A program made the translations under genes and the position numbers. Below the pieces are notes generated by a model. The model was not told the DNA's origin, searched no databases, and saw only the letters and a program-made list of their open reading frames with translations. Shown piece by piece: positions 7,759 to 17,303 of a DNA stretch of 34,512 bases (position 1 is the first letter of the stretch; each line of letters starts with the position of its first letter). The stretch is from positions 1 through 34,512 of the forward strand of contig JAOICL010000025.1 of assembly GCA_028131545.1 (NCBI GenBank), in the 5' to 3' direction. The DNA is from Vibrio sp. (lineage in GTDB: Bacteria > Pseudomonadota > Gammaproteobacteria > Enterobacterales > Vibrionaceae).

Positions 7759-8391
7759 TTATTTCTTCTTCAATAGATGTTCAATAGTATCAAATAACTG
7801 CTCAAATGTATCATGACTACTCAAATCTACTTGGTATTGACCGTGGATGATGATGGTTGGAAGTTCAGATACATCATACAATCGAGAGAGTTCTCGACTT
7901 TCTCTAAGCTGCAAGTAAATCGTCTCTTTTAAATTTTCCGTTAATAAATATGGGCTGATCATCTTTTTACGATAAAAAATGTCTTCTAATATCTGCTGCT
8001 TATCAGTTAATGGTAGAGCTGCATACAACAGTTGGCTTTCATACAATTTGAGTAAAAGAGGTGAGAATTGCTTTTCGTTGTCTTGCTCAAAAGCGGCATA
8101 ATACGATATCGCTGCCAGCTGTTCTTGTTGATTATGAGTAATGTGGATTCGATGTAAATCGGTTTCAAATTTGGGTGTGTGCTTTGCTATGTGTTGATCG
8201 AGTTCAAAACATGACTGACAGTTTAATGAAAAGAAATATTCAACAGGTAAGTGTGGGTTAGAATCTTGAATGAGTTGATGAGGGAGAACCGTATAATGTT
8301 TACCGACCTGAGGTAGGTTGGTGTCATTACAAGCTAATAACATGAAACTCAGGAAAAACGCGATGAAAATGTGAGTAATATTATTGTGCAT
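7759..8391 (-). CDS. DsbA-family thioredoxin-fold lipoprotein
   Basis: This 210-residue protein has a lipoprotein signal peptide with lipobox LLAC (lipidated C21), followed by a DsbA-like domain. The active site is VEYFFSLNCQSC (C58-Q-S-C61), placed at the end of the first core strand as in DsbA. The cis-proline loop is SELPTIIIHGQY. The helical insert of DsbA lies between them. It is probably a lipid-anchored periplasmic thiol:disulfide oxidoreductase. CQSC differs from the CPHC of E. coli DsbA, so the redox potential may differ and a reductase or isomerase role is possible. It is the first gene of an operon with the FKBP isomerase. Confidence 0.85.
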   Translation of the reverse strand: MHNNITHIFIAFFLSFMLLACNDTNLPQVGKHYTVLPHQLIQDSNPHLPVEYFFSLNCQSCFELDQHIAKHTPKFETDLHRIHITHNQQEQLAAISYYAAFEQDNEKQFSPLLLKLYESQLLYAALPLTDKQQILEDIFYRKKMISPYLLTENLKETIYLQLRESRELSRLYDVSELPTIIIHGQYQVDLSSHDTFEQLFDTIEHLLKKK

Positions 8392-8619
8392 TCATCCAAT
8401 ACCAGTGATTGTGTCTTGCTTATCTTAATCTATATAAGGGCTAGTTGGAACGATAGATCAATAAAATTCGATAACTCAGTGCTTTATTATGGTTTATGGT
8501 CTAAATTTTGCACAGAGATTTTACTATGAGCAGTAAAGTGTGATTTTTTTGACTTAACGACTTTCATTGAGGTTCATGCGAGCACGATGAAGTGATTTTT
8601 AATGTATCTAGGTGGTGAT

Positions 8620-9240
8620 ATGAACGTGAAATTGCCCTTTCAATTATCAATTATTTTTATGGGAACGGTGCTTATTATTGGGTGCAGTTCTGGAGAACAG
8701 AAAGCATTACTTGATGCTGCACCTGAGCATTCGGAAGTACGTCACCCGGAATGGGGTGATAGCCGAGATGAAGATGCGGAATTTGAAGAAGTTGAAGTTG
8801 CAGAAGAGAGCTACACCGATGAAGTTCAAGAATTAGCGTCTTATTTAGAATCCCAAGGGATTAACTTTCAGGTGTATCAGCATGAATCAGCCGTCGTGAG
8901 ATTAAATGATACGATTGAGTTTGAATCAGGAAAAACGTCATTGTCATCTCAGTCTCAAAGTAAAATAAGTGCGGTTGCTGAGTATATTAATACCGATTCT
9001 AAGATCGAAGTGGTGATTTCTGGTCATGCTGACGCAAAAGGGCAAGATGAATACAACGACAGTTTATCAATGAAGCGGGCATTGGTGGTTAAGCGAGAAC
9101 TCATTGATAATGATGTCGCTGCCCATTCGGTTTTTACACGAGGGTACGGTGAAAAGTTACCTAAATGTGATAATGAATCTGATGAAGGACGTCAGTGTAA
9201 TCGTCGAGTGGAAATGTACCTTATCCTTAAACCGTTCTAA
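8620..9240 (+). CDS. OmpA-family peptidoglycan-binding lipoprotein
   Basis: AGGTGG four bases before the ATG at 8620 picks this start over the in-frame ATG at 8602. The signal peptide ends in lipobox LIIGC (C22), and Ser at +2 predicts the outer membrane. A strongly acidic stretch (EDAEFEEVEVAEE) links to a C-terminal OmpA/Pal-type domain from about residue 75 (IEFESGKTSLS, VVISGHADAKGQDEYN, SMKRALVVKREL, FTRGYGEKLP, QCNRRVEMYLI) that binds peptidoglycan. It is divergent from the DsbA-like/FKBP operon and convergent with tkt across a shared terminator. It resembles Pal/YiaD-like proteins but has no tol genes near it, so it is not Pal. Confidence 0.9.
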   Translation: MNVKLPFQLSIIFMGTVLIIGCSSGEQKALLDAAPEHSEVRHPEWGDSRDEDAEFEEVEVAEESYTDEVQELASYLESQGINFQVYQHESAVVRLNDTIEFESGKTSLSSQSQSKISAVAEYINTDSKIEVVISGHADAKGQDEYNDSLSMKRALVVKRELIDNDVAAHSVFTRGYGEKLPKCDNESDEGRQCNRRVEMYLILKPF

Positions 9241-9306
9241 TGATTAATGTTAATATCGTCTTCAATGTTAATAGTGTTTTCGTTTTATCGCTAAATCGTT
9301 ATAGAG

Positions 9307-9369
9307 AAAAAGCCTACTAATCTCGTATGAACTTTCTGATTGAAAGTGTACAAGACTAGCAGGCTTTTT
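9307..9369. terminator. Bidirectional terminator between the OmpA-like lipoprotein and tkt
   Basis: A 13-bp stem with one mismatch (AAAAAGCCTaCTA with TAGcAGGCTTTTT) encloses a second small hairpin (ACTTTC/GAAAGT, 9331-9347). Poly-A on one side and poly-T on the other give a T-tail in both directions, fitting two convergent genes. Confidence 0.85.
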
Positions 9370-9415
9370 ATATCGGCAGCGCTATGTTATCAACAGTACT
9401 AGGCTACCAAAAGGA

Positions 9416-11410
9416 CTATGCTAATAGCTCTTTTGCTGTATCAACGGCATTATCAACAGTAAAGCCAAACATTTTGAATAGTTCGCCAGCAGGTGCTGAC
9501 TCGCCAAATGTATGCATACCGATGATACGACCATCGAAACCAACATATTTATACCAGAAATCAGCAATACCAGCTTCAATCGCAATACGTGCTGTAACAT
9601 CTGATGGAAGAACTGATTCACGATAAGCAGCATCTTGCTTATCGAATAGGTCAGTCGATGGCATTGATACGACGCGTACCTTCTTGCCTTCAGCTTCTAG
9701 TTTCGCTGCAGCATCAACAGCCAGTTGTACTTCAGAACCCGTTGCAATGTAGATTAGGTCTGGTGTACCAGCGCTATCTTTAAGGATGTAACCACCCTTA
9801 GCAATATTCGCTACTTGATCATCATTACGGCTTTGTTGTGCTAAGTTTTGGCGAGAGAAAATCAATGACGTTGGTGCATCACGTCGCTCAATAGCCAGTT
9901 TCCATGCAACAGCAGATTCAACTTGGTCACATGGGCGCCATGTGCTCATATTGGGTGTTAAGCGTAAAGAAGCAACTTGCTCAACAGGTTGGTGAGTTGG
10001 ACCATCTTCACCTAAACCAATTGAATCATGTGTATACACTTGGATGTTTTGAATTTTCATCAAAGCGGCCATACGCAGTGCGTTACGAGCGTATTCCATG
10101 AACATTAGGAATGTTGCGCCGTAAGGAATGTAACCACCATGAAGAGCAATACCGTTCATGATTGCAGTCATACCAAATTCACGTACACCGTAATGGATAT
10201 AGTTACCTGATGAATCCGTTGCTGTTAATGCTTTTGAACCTGACCACATTGTTAAGTTCGATGGTGCCAAGTCAGCAGAGCCACCCATAAACTCAGGCAG
10301 GATCTGACCAAATGCTTCTAATGCATTTTGAGATGCTTTACGTGAAGCAATATTAGCAGGGTTATTTTGTAGATCGGCAATAATCTCGCTTGTCTTTTCT
10401 TCCCAGCTTGCAGGTAGCTCACTGTTTACACGGCGTTTGAATTCAGCGGCTTCAACTGGGTAAGCGGCAGCATAAGCGTCAAACTTAGTATTCCAATCTA
10501 TTTCTTTAGCAGTACCTGATTCTTTCGCATCCCATGCAGAATAAATATCCGTTGGGATATCAAATGGTGCATGTTCCCAACCTAAGAATTCACGTGCAGC
10601 GGCGATTTCTTCATGGCCTAGTGGGGCACCGTGACAATCATGAGAACCTGATTTGTTTGGAGAACCAAAACCAATCACTGTTTTCGCACAGATTAGTGTT
10701 GGACGAGATGTTTCCGCTTTTGCAGCTTCAATCGCTGCATTGATAGCGTCAGAGTCATGTCCATCAACAGCAGGAATAACATGCCAACCGTAAGCTTCAA
10801 AGCGCTTAGGTGTGTCATCAGAGAACCAACCTTCAACATGGCCATCGATAGAAATGCCATTGTCATCCCATACTGCGATCAATTTGCCTAAACCTAAAGT
10901 TCCAGCTAATGAACATGCTTCATGAGAGATGCCTTCCATTAAACAGCCATCGCCAAGGAAAGCATACGTGTAGTGATCAACAATCTCGTGGTTTTCTTTG
11001 TTGAACTGCGCAGCAAGTGATTTTTCAGCAATCGCCATACCAACAGCATTGCTGATACCTTGACCTAATGGACCTGTGGTCGTTTCAATACCAGGAGCGT
11101 AGCCATATTCTGGGTGGCCTGGTGTTTTTGAATGCAGTTGACGAAAATTCTTTAATTCTTCGATCGGTAGTTCATAACCAGATAAATGCAGCAAAGAATA
11201 GATAAGCATAGAACCATGACCATTGGATAGTACGAATCTATCACGGTCAGCCCACTCTGGGTTTTGTGGGTTGTGGTTTAGGTGAGAACGCCAAAGAACT
11301 TCAGCGATATCAGCCATACCCATTGGTGCACCTGGGTGGCCTGAATTTGCGGCTTGAACACCGTCCATACTTAATGCTCGAATAGCATTAGCTAGAGTTT
11401 TACGATCCAT
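9416..11410 (-). CDS. tkt: Transketolase
   Basis: This 664-residue thiamine diphosphate enzyme transfers two-carbon ketol units in the non-oxidative pentose phosphate pathway. It aligns along its full length with E. coli TktA/TktB as I recall them: [20 protein letters not shown] at the start, [13 protein letters not shown], the ThDP motif [18 protein letters not shown] with [29 protein letters not shown] and [17 protein letters not shown] at the end. AAGGATT precedes the ATG. It lies 65 bp downstream of transaldolase in the same direction, which gives a tal-tkt operon with a terminator-like hairpin in the gap. Confidence 0.98.
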   Translation of the reverse strand: MDRKTLANAIRALSMDGVQAANSGHPGAPMGMADIAEVLWRSHLNHNPQNPEWADRDRFVLSNGHGSMLIYSLLHLSGYELPIEELKNFRQLHSKTPGHPEYGYAPGIETTTGPLGQGISNAVGMAIAEKSLAAQFNKENHEIVDHYTYAFLGDGCLMEGISHEACSLAGTLGLGKLIAVWDDNGISIDGHVEGWFSDDTPKRFEAYGWHVIPAVDGHDSDAINAAIEAAKAETSRPTLICAKTVIGFGSPNKSGSHDCHGAPLGHEEIAAAREFLGWEHAPFDIPTDIYSAWDAKESGTAKEIDWNTKFDAYAAAYPVEAAEFKRRVNSELPASWEEKTSEIIADLQNNPANIASRKASQNALEAFGQILPEFMGGSADLAPSNLTMWSGSKALTATDSSGNYIHYGVREFGMTAIMNGIALHGGYIPYGATFLMFMEYARNALRMAALMKIQNIQVYTHDSIGLGEDGPTHQPVEQVASLRLTPNMSTWRPCDQVESAVAWKLAIERRDAPTSLIFSRQNLAQQSRNDDQVANIAKGGYILKDSAGTPDLIYIATGSEVQLAVDAAAKLEAEGKKVRVVSMPSTDLFDKQDAAYRESVLPSDVTARIAIEAGIADFWYKYVGFDGRIIGMHTFGESAPAGELFKMFGFTVDNAVDTAKELLA

Positions 11411-11432
11411 AATAATCCTTGAATCCAGTCAT

Positions 11433-11464
11433 AAAAAAGCCATCGCTATGAGTCAGCGATGGCT
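11433..11464 (-). terminator. Terminator-like hairpin between tal and tkt
   Basis: A perfect 10-bp stem (AGCCATCGCT with AGCGATGGCT) closes a 7-base loop and is followed on the minus strand by six T residues. It lies 11 bp after the tal stop and only 22 bp before the tkt start, so it should reduce read-through into tkt or act as an RNA processing or stability element. Confidence 0.85.
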
Positions 11465-11475
11465 ATAAAATAATA

Positions 11476-12426
11476 TTACAGTTGAGCTTCGATCATGGTT
11501 TCTAGTTTGCCTTGGTCAATCGCAAAGTTACGAATACCTTCAGCAAGTTTTTCGATAGCCATTGGGTCTTGGTTATGATCCCATAAGAATTCAGCGTGCG
11601 TCATTGGTGCTGGAGCTGCATTAACATTGGTTGTTGCAACTAGCTTTTCTTCAACGTTACCTTCAGCTGCTTCTAGCTCAGCCAGTAGAGCTGGAGAAAT
11701 TGTTAAACGGTCACAACCCGCTAATTCTAAAATTTCACCCGTGTTACGGAAGCTTGCACCCATAACGACAGTGTTATAACCATGTTCTTTGTAGTAGTTG
11801 TAGATAGACGTTACCGATACAACACCTGGATCTTCTTGTGCTTCAAAATCACGACCTTCTTTAGCTTTGTACCAATCCATGATTCGGCCTACAAAAGGTG
11901 AAATTAGGAATACACCAGCTTCTGCACATGCACGCGCTTGAGCAAAAGAAAATAGTAACGTTAGGTTACAGTTGATGCCTTCTTTTTCTAGAACTTCAGC
12001 AGCGCGAATACCTTCCCAAGTTGAAGCTAGTTTGATAAGAATACGGTCATTCGTGATGCCAGCATCGTTGTACATTTTCATCAGCTGACGAGCTTTAGTG
12101 ACACTGCCTTCAGTATCATAAGAAAGACGTGCATCAACTTCAGTAGAGATGCGTCCTGGAATCGTCTTTAAGATTTCTTTACCGATATTAACCGCAAGCA
12201 TGTCACAAGCATCTTGTACTTGTTGAGCCTTATCTTGGCTTTGAGTTTTTGCGTATGCAATTGCCTGGTCGATAAGAGGGGCATATTCCGCAATTTGTGC
12301 GGCTTTAAGAATTAATGACGGGTTAGTTGTCGCATCTTCAGGCTGGTATTTTTTGATTGCATCAATCTCACCAGTATCAGCAACAACAGTAGTGTATTTA
12401 CGAAGTTGTTCTAATTTATTGCTCAT
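11476..12426 (-). CDS. tal: Transaldolase
   Basis: This class I aldolase-type enzyme transfers dihydroxyacetone units in the pentose phosphate pathway. The Schiff-base lysine lies in [13 protein letters not shown]. Other family segments are [48 protein letters not shown] and [13 protein letters not shown]. The frame has an ATG at 12435, but AGGA eight bases before the ATG at 12426, and the alignment with E. coli TalB (MTDKLTSLRQY against [11 protein letters not shown]), favour the later start, giving 316 residues. It lies upstream of tkt on the same strand. The pairing of tal and tkt is common in vibrios and gammaproteobacteria. Confidence 0.97.
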   Translation of the reverse strand: MSNKLEQLRKYTTVVADTGEIDAIKKYQPEDATTNPSLILKAAQIAEYAPLIDQAIAYAKTQSQDKAQQVQDACDMLAVNIGKEILKTIPGRISTEVDARLSYDTEGSVTKARQLMKMYNDAGITNDRILIKLASTWEGIRAAEVLEKEGINCNLTLLFSFAQARACAEAGVFLISPFVGRIMDWYKAKEGRDFEAQEDPGVVSVTSIYNYYKEHGYNTVVMGASFRNTGEILELAGCDRLTISPALLAELEAAEGNVEEKLVATTNVNAAPAPMTHAEFLWDHNQDPMAIEKLAEGIRNFAIDQGKLETMIEAQL

Positions 12427-12668
12427 ATCATTCATCCTATATGTTGAGCGAAAATTGTTTGGTATCCTAACAAATCCAATCTGAAAGAGATAATCCTCTT
12501 GCTAACAGACTTGACGTCGTTATATGCCTTCCAAACTCCAATTTATACCTTATCAAAATAAAGTCAAATGCAGACTGTATAGAAGTTAAACGAACTTAGT
12601 AATAACATAACATTTTGAGGTATTTGTACCTATACTTACGTTTTATTTTTATAAAAAGGTGTGTCTGT

Positions 12669-13484
12669 ATGCTTTCACAAACCCTTAAGTTAATGTCGCT
12701 TATTGTGGTAGGGCTGGTGTTAAGTGGATGTTTTGATTCACACCGTACTACAGATGCGGTTTGTGAAGATAATCCAGAGTTAGCGTGTGATAAGCTGAAT
12801 GCTGATGGACAATGTCGAGTCACTCGGGTCAATTTAATTTGGTGGCGATACGAGAATAAAACCGATCAGAGTATGCCTCGGTATATTGGGGAATATGAAA
12901 GGATAAGTGACTATTCTCAGTGTTTGAGTGTAGCGATTCAAATAGAACCTAAATCGGATTCAAGAACGAAAGTTGATCGGGTGAAGGCGTTTGATTATGC
13001 GATGTCTGAAAAATCACGAATCGAGTCGATTATTCGAGCATCCAATACAGCTGAAGCGTATTATTTCCTTTGGAGCCAACTGGGTGATCGTCAAGCAAAA
13101 AATCAATTCATTAAATTAGAGGGTACACCGGCATTAGAAAAGCCACAAATGCAATATGCCTTAGCAACCTACTATACAACCAGTAATTTAGAGAAAGCGA
13201 TGGGGTATTTACATCGTTCACTTGAATTATCAAATGAGAAAACGGCAATGCCGGTTGTGTATTCCGCATTAGCCAGTCTCTACTATAAACAGAATCAATA
13301 CGAAGCCTCTTATGTTTGGACGAGTGTGGCTAAATTATCAGATAAAGAAAAGGTGGCAGAAAACCAGATGCTAAATGTGTTATTTGAGTTCCCTGAAGAG
13401 GAAAAAGAAAGGTTGGAAGAACAAGCAGAAACCTTTCTCGATAATATTCATGATGGTATCTATAAACGACCTAAATCGTATTAA
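12669..13484 (+). CDS. DUF2989-type lipoprotein with TPR-like helical repeats
   Basis: The longest frame begins at 12615, but AAGG at the proper distance and a clean signal peptide select the ATG at 12669. The signal ends with lipobox LVLSGC (C21). The mature part has a Cys-containing N-terminal region (VCEDNPELACDKLNADGQC), then LIWWRYENKTDQ, then a C-terminal helical region with TPR-like units (QMQYALATYYTTSNLEKAMGYLH, VVYSALASLYYKQNQYEAS). I recall this organisation from the DUF2989 family of vibrio lipoproteins, which has no known function. It is divergent from tal and convergent with moeA. Confidence 0.82.
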   Translation: MLSQTLKLMSLIVVGLVLSGCFDSHRTTDAVCEDNPELACDKLNADGQCRVTRVNLIWWRYENKTDQSMPRYIGEYERISDYSQCLSVAIQIEPKSDSRTKVDRVKAFDYAMSEKSRIESIIRASNTAEAYYFLWSQLGDRQAKNQFIKLEGTPALEKPQMQYALATYYTTSNLEKAMGYLHRSLELSNEKTAMPVVYSALASLYYKQNQYEASYVWTSVAKLSDKEKVAENQMLNVLFEFPEEEKERLEEQAETFLDNIHDGIYKRPKSY

Positions 13485-13505
13485 ATAGATAGGAAACTAA
13501 ATCAG

Positions 13506-13533
13506 GGCGATGCTGTAGAGTATCAGCATCGCC
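13506..13533. terminator. Bidirectional hairpin between the DUF2989 lipoprotein and moeA
   Basis: A perfect 10-bp GC-rich stem (GGCGATGCTG with CAGCATCGCC) closes an 8-base loop, 22 bp after one stop and 17 bp after the other. The T-tail is short (CCTTAATTTA). Confidence 0.7.
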
Positions 13534-13549
13534 TTAATTTATCTGGCGC

Positions 13550-14815
13550 TTACCCTATTTGGGGATTAAACAATTCAATGGTCACATTTTCACCTGCAGA
13601 CACATTACCTCGTTCACGTTCAAGAATAATAAAGCAATTGGCTAAACTCATAGAACGAAAAGCACCTGAACTTTGGTTCCCTGTTGTTTCTACAACGGGT
13701 AATCCCTCTTTTATAGAAAAAATACCTCGTTGATAATCTGTGCGTCCAGCTTGCTTTCTAAAATTAGATTGAGAGGAAGCCGATAGTCGCACCGGTGGCT
13801 GCCATTCACTGTGCCCTGATAATTTAGCAATGATTGGCTGTACTAAAGCGTAAGCGGTAACAAATGAGGAAACTGGATTGCCAGGTAAACCGCAGAAAAA
13901 GCTGTTGTTTAGTTCACCAAACGCAAAGGGTTTACCGGGTTTAATGGCGAGTTTCCAAAAGTTTATTTTTCCGATACGAGAAACAATGTCTTTAACAAAG
14001 TCAGCATCGCCAACACTTACCCCACCTGATGTAACGACAATATCGGCCAATTGGTCTGCTTTTATAAAGGCTTTCTCAATGGCATGGCTATCATCAGGAA
14101 TGATTCCTAAGTCAATAACGTTACAACCCATGGATTCAAATAACGGTATTAAACCATAACGATTACTGTCGTATATCTCACCCTCTGCCAATACTGATCC
14201 TAAAGGCTTTAATTCATCACCGGTGGAGAAAATAGCAATAGTAGGTTTGTTGAATACAGTAACTTCTTTTAAACCTAATGTCGCAAGCATAGAGATATCA
14301 CGCAGGTTCAAGCGATGTCCTTTAGAGAGAACGATATCCCCATGATTAATATCATCACCGACTGAGCGAATGTGTTGCATGGGCTTAACTCTCATTGCTG
14401 GTTGAGTAGCATCAGAATTCTCGTTGTGTGTAAAAAAGGCGATGTCATCTTTAACATTGACCGCTTCTCTTACTATAACCGCATTGCATCCTTCTGGTAC
14501 TTTGGCACCGGTCATTATTTTAATGCAACTGCCTTTCGGAACTACTTGATTAAAAGGGTGGCCCGCGAGTGATTGGCCAATGATTGGGAGCTGACTGCTT
14601 TCGTTAAGATCATGGGAGTGGACGGCAAATCCATCCATTGCTGAGTTAGCAAATGGCGGAACTGAAATCGGGGATACAATATCTTCAGCAATAACAAAAC
14701 CTATAGCATCAGAAATTAGCCGTGTTTGTAAAAGGGAAATAGGCGATATTTTAGTTAACATGGTTTTAATCGCATCATCAATATCCATTAAACCAGGTAC
14801 ATTACATACGTCCAT
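13550..14815 (-). CDS. moeA: Molybdopterin molybdenumtransferase MoeA
   Basis: This 421-residue enzyme inserts molybdate into adenylylated molybdopterin to make the molybdenum cofactor. It shows the family blocks: ISVPPFANSAMDGFAV near residue 55, MTGAKVPEGCNAVIV, IAIFSTGDELKPLG, EIYDSNRYGL, the MoCF-fold signature VVTSGGVSVGDADFVKD and FCGLPGNPVSSFVTAY. AAGGA seven bases upstream supports the ATG at 14815. The start is divergent from folE, so the two cofactor genes share a 177-bp regulatory region. The usual partner moeB is not in view. Confidence 0.96.
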   Translation of the reverse strand: MDVCNVPGLMDIDDAIKTMLTKISPISLLQTRLISDAIGFVIAEDIVSPISVPPFANSAMDGFAVHSHDLNESSQLPIIGQSLAGHPFNQVVPKGSCIKIMTGAKVPEGCNAVIVREAVNVKDDIAFFTHNENSDATQPAMRVKPMQHIRSVGDDINHGDIVLSKGHRLNLRDISMLATLGLKEVTVFNKPTIAIFSTGDELKPLGSVLAEGEIYDSNRYGLIPLFESMGCNVIDLGIIPDDSHAIEKAFIKADQLADIVVTSGGVSVGDADFVKDIVSRIGKINFWKLAIKPGKPFAFGELNNSFFCGLPGNPVSSFVTAYALVQPIIAKLSGHSEWQPPVRLSASSQSNFRKQAGRTDYQRGIFSIKEGLPVVETTGNQSSGAFRSMSLANCFIILERERGNVSAGENVTIELFNPQIG

Positions 14816-14992
14816 ACATTAATCCTTAGTAAGCTCATTGGCATTAGAATCATTTTATAATGAAATGATGTAAATGTTCACGTTTCTTAGAAGTTATCTG
14901 TCCTTTATTCATGCTATGGGTGTCATTTCTGATTAGAAAAACGTATTCTATGCAGCTAATAGGAATGATTAGTCAGTGGTAATGAGGACATC

Positions 14993-15724
14993 ATGGCGGA
15001 CACCAGTACAGTTACGAATCAAGAAGTCGTATTTCAGTCGGCTGTTTCTCAGGAAGAACAGTTAAGCAAAGAAGCGCTTAAAGTGAAAAATGCTCTGAAA
15101 GAGCGTGGAATTGAAACACCATTACAAGACCATGCTTTGGTAGACACTGTTTCAGGAGATAAACAGCTAAAAAAAGAAAAGATCGCATACCATATGCGTG
15201 AAATATTAAACACGTTAGCGTTAGATTTATCTGATGACAGTTTGGAAGAAACGCCAAATCGAATTGCAAAAATGTATGTCGATGAGATCTTTTCAGGATT
15301 AGATTATCGTAACTTCCCGAAAATCACCGCCATCGAAAATAAAATGGCCGTGAGTGAAATGGTTCGTGTTAAAGGTATTACGTTAACCAGTACCTGTGAA
15401 CACCACTTAGTGACGATCGATGGTAAAGCTGCAGTGGCGTACATTCCTCGCGGAAAAATCATTGGCTTATCTAAAATTAACCGTATTGTTCGATTTTTTG
15501 CTCAAAGACCGCAGGTTCAAGAGCGAATGACACAACAAATTTTGATTGCCTTACAAACGTTATTAGAAACGGATGATGTTGCGATCACTATGGATGCAAC
15601 CCATTACTGTGTAAAAGCACGTGGTGTGATGGATGCGACTAGTGAAACAACAACAACAGCACTTGGTGGTATCTTTAAAACTAATCCAGCGACTCGCCAT
15701 GAATTTTTACATGGGCTTCGGTAG
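14993..15724 (+). CDS. folE: GTP cyclohydrolase I FolE
   Basis: This enzyme opens GTP to 7,8-dihydroneopterin triphosphate, the first step of folate and queuosine-type pterin synthesis. The zinc ligands are in [15 protein letters not shown] and [14 protein letters not shown]. It also shows [47 protein letters not shown] and a C-terminal [10 protein letters not shown]. Compared with the 222-residue E. coli enzyme it has about 22 extra N-terminal residues before [16 protein letters not shown] ahead of the ATG supports that longer start. It is transcribed divergently from moeA. Confidence 0.97.
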   Translation: MADTSTVTNQEVVFQSAVSQEEQLSKEALKVKNALKERGIETPLQDHALVDTVSGDKQLKKEKIAYHMREILNTLALDLSDDSLEETPNRIAKMYVDEIFSGLDYRNFPKITAIENKMAVSEMVRVKGITLTSTCEHHLVTIDGKAAVAYIPRGKIIGLSKINRIVRFFAQRPQVQERMTQQILIALQTLLETDDVAITMDATHYCVKARGVMDATSETTTTALGGIFKTNPATRHEFLHGLR

Positions 15725-15899
15725 ATTCGCATTAGTTTATTTGATGCGAACCTATGAAATATTTATATCGCTAATTTTGAAATTGTCTATATAATACTCG
15801 GTGACTTGAAGCATACGGATATGGCTTTCCAATACTCTTTTTTTGAGTAGCTAAAGAAATTTGACATACTTTTATGTTTGTTACTAAAAAGGAGATGAT

Positions 15900-16316
15900 A
15901 TGAAAGTTCAAGCTCGTTGGATTGAGGACTACAAATTTATGTCTTCATCAGACAATAATACTGTAGCTGTTGATGCCGATGGTGGTTTGTCAGCTCCTAG
16001 CCCGATGGAAATGATCCTGATGGGATTAGGGACAAATATCAGTAATGATGTTGTGTACTTATTACAAGATAATAAACAACAAATTACCGGCGCAAAAGTT
16101 GATTTGAATGTCGATTATAGTGATTTCTACAAAAGTAGAGTGTCAGTAATCGAATTAACCTTCGATATTGAAGGTATCAAATTGGATCAGTCAATCCTTC
16201 ATGAAAGCGTTGTATCTGCGATCAAAGATGATCACTTACTTAGCATGATGAGTAATTCAGGTGTTGAGATTCGTCACCGTCTTGTGATTAAAGATAGAAT
16301 GCCCGTTTATCAATAA
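15900..16316 (+). CDS. OsmC/YhfA-family protein lacking both redox cysteines
   Basis: This 138-residue protein matches the OsmC fold of the YhfA branch: an N-terminal strand MKVQARWIEDYKFM, the signature APSPMEMILMGLG, DVVYLLQ at the core helix, and IELTFDIEG. In active OsmC/Ohr proteins two cysteines reduce peroxides. Aligning E. coli YhfA (GGCSAIDVV, EKYCSVALM) with this protein gives GTNISNDVV and a cysteine-free stretch around HLLSMMS, and the protein has no cysteine at all. It is therefore unlikely to be a thiol peroxidase and may bind a ligand or act structurally. AAGGAGATGAT gives a strong ribosome site, and a strong terminator follows. Confidence 0.88.
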   Translation: MKVQARWIEDYKFMSSSDNNTVAVDADGGLSAPSPMEMILMGLGTNISNDVVYLLQDNKQQITGAKVDLNVDYSDFYKSRVSVIELTFDIEGIKLDQSILHESVVSAIKDDHLLSMMSNSGVEIRHRLVIKDRMPVYQ

Positions 16317-16328
16317 TCGATGAACATA

Positions 16329-16353
16329 AAAAAGCCGCTTTTAGCGGCTTTTT
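16329..16353 (+). terminator. Intrinsic terminator of the OsmC-like gene
   Basis: An 11-bp stem (AAAAAGCCGCT with AGCGGCTTTTT) closes a 3-base loop and is followed by GCTTTTTT, 12 bp past the stop. It may also serve in the opposite direction for the convergent nitroreductase. Confidence 0.9.
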
Positions 16354-16437
16354 GCTTTTTTAGCTTTATATTTTTAGTTCGTTATTTTAACGTTCTTAAC
16401 TTTAAATACGCTGATTCAAACGATCTAATCTGGCTCA

Positions 16438-17214
16438 TTACTGATTCATGAACCCTTGCTTTTGAAGATAAGCTAAAACGGTATTAGAAAATTGCACGTG
16501 GGATTCGTGAGTATATTTTAACGTCGTATAAAGTTGGGCTAGATTTTTGACATCAGACTCTTCGATTTTTGTCTTTAAATCTGGGTAAGACATGTAGCGT
16601 TCCCAACCATCGGTTTCACGCTGATGGTAAATACTTCGTATTTCGTCATCGCTATGGTCATGGTAGGTGTCATAATGCACTAATCCTGATAAAGGCAAGC
16701 GATCACGAGTTTGAGGCTCTTCAGCGGCATAGCCGAGAGAATAGCCGACAACAGGAACCACACCTTCAGGTAGATTGAGTATCTCACCAATTTTATCACA
16801 ATTAGCTAATGTTGAACCCATGTAACATAAACCCAACCCTTTCGCTTCAGCTGCAGTTGCGACATTTTGTGAAACAAGAGCTGCATCAATACTCGCAATC
16901 ATAAAACTCATGAAGTTATCAAAATTTTGTGGGGCATCACTTAAGGATAACCATTTCTTCATTCGTCTAAAGTCAGCACAGAACGTGATCATGGCAGGTG
17001 CATCCACCACCATGTTTTGTTTCATATGCGGTTCAAACATCGCTTGTTTGGTCTTTTCGTCTTGGGTCACGATGATTGAAAATGACTGCATATTACCTGA
17101 TGAAGAGGCTCGAATACCGGCTTCTAAAATATCGTTGAGAACGTTAGGTGGAATGGCTTTATCTTGGTATTGGCGTATAGAACGGTGAGAATGAAGGTGT
17201 GATAAAATTGGCAT
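16438..17214 (-). CDS. NfsA/FRP-type flavin nitroreductase
   Basis: This 258-residue protein of the oxygen-insensitive NADPH nitroreductase/flavin reductase family uses FMN. Motifs are the N-terminal HRSIRQYQDKAIPP, RASSSGNMQSFSIIV for FMN binding, DAALVSQNVATAAEAKGLGLCYMGS, and the late PVVGYSLGYAAEEPQTRDRLPL. The overall order is that of E. coli NfsA and Vibrio FRP, rather than NfsB. Either quinone/nitroaromatic reduction or supply of reduced flavin is possible; the sequence does not decide. It is 89 bp downstream of tmaR on the same strand, with a terminator between them, so it probably has its own promoter. Confidence 0.9.
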   Translation of the reverse strand: MPILSHLHSHRSIRQYQDKAIPPNVLNDILEAGIRASSSGNMQSFSIIVTQDEKTKQAMFEPHMKQNMVVDAPAMITFCADFRRMKKWLSLSDAPQNFDNFMSFMIASIDAALVSQNVATAAEAKGLGLCYMGSTLANCDKIGEILNLPEGVVPVVGYSLGYAAEEPQTRDRLPLSGLVHYDTYHDHSDDEIRSIYHQRETDGWERYMSYPDLKTKIEESDVKNLAQLYTTLKYTHESHVQFSNTVLAYLQKQGFMNQ

Positions 17215-17232
17215 GATATATTATATCCTTAT

Positions 17233-17283
17233 AAAAAAGCCTCAGATAACTTTCCTATTTCTAGTGAAAAGAATCTAAGGCTT
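17233..17283 (-). terminator. Intrinsic terminator of tmaR (yeeX)
   Basis: An 11-bp stem with one mismatch (AAGCCTcAGAT with ATCTaAGGCTT) closes a 25-base loop. Read on the minus strand it is followed by a T run. It lies 20 bp past the tmaR stop. Confidence 0.75.
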
Positions 17284-17303
17284 AATACTGCATTAAAGAT
17301 GCG

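Noticed and set aside
9384..9626. Plus-strand open frame of 80 residues
   Set aside because: Antisense shadow of the 3' end of tkt, which is unambiguous.
12596..12832. Minus-strand open frame overlapping the DUF2989 lipoprotein start
   Set aside because: Overlaps a well-supported signal peptide and lipobox on the plus strand; no ribosome site.
15790..15795. TATAAT promoter -10 before the OsmC-like gene
   Set aside because: No -35 hexamer at a proper spacing; a -10 match alone is expected by chance in AT-rich DNA.
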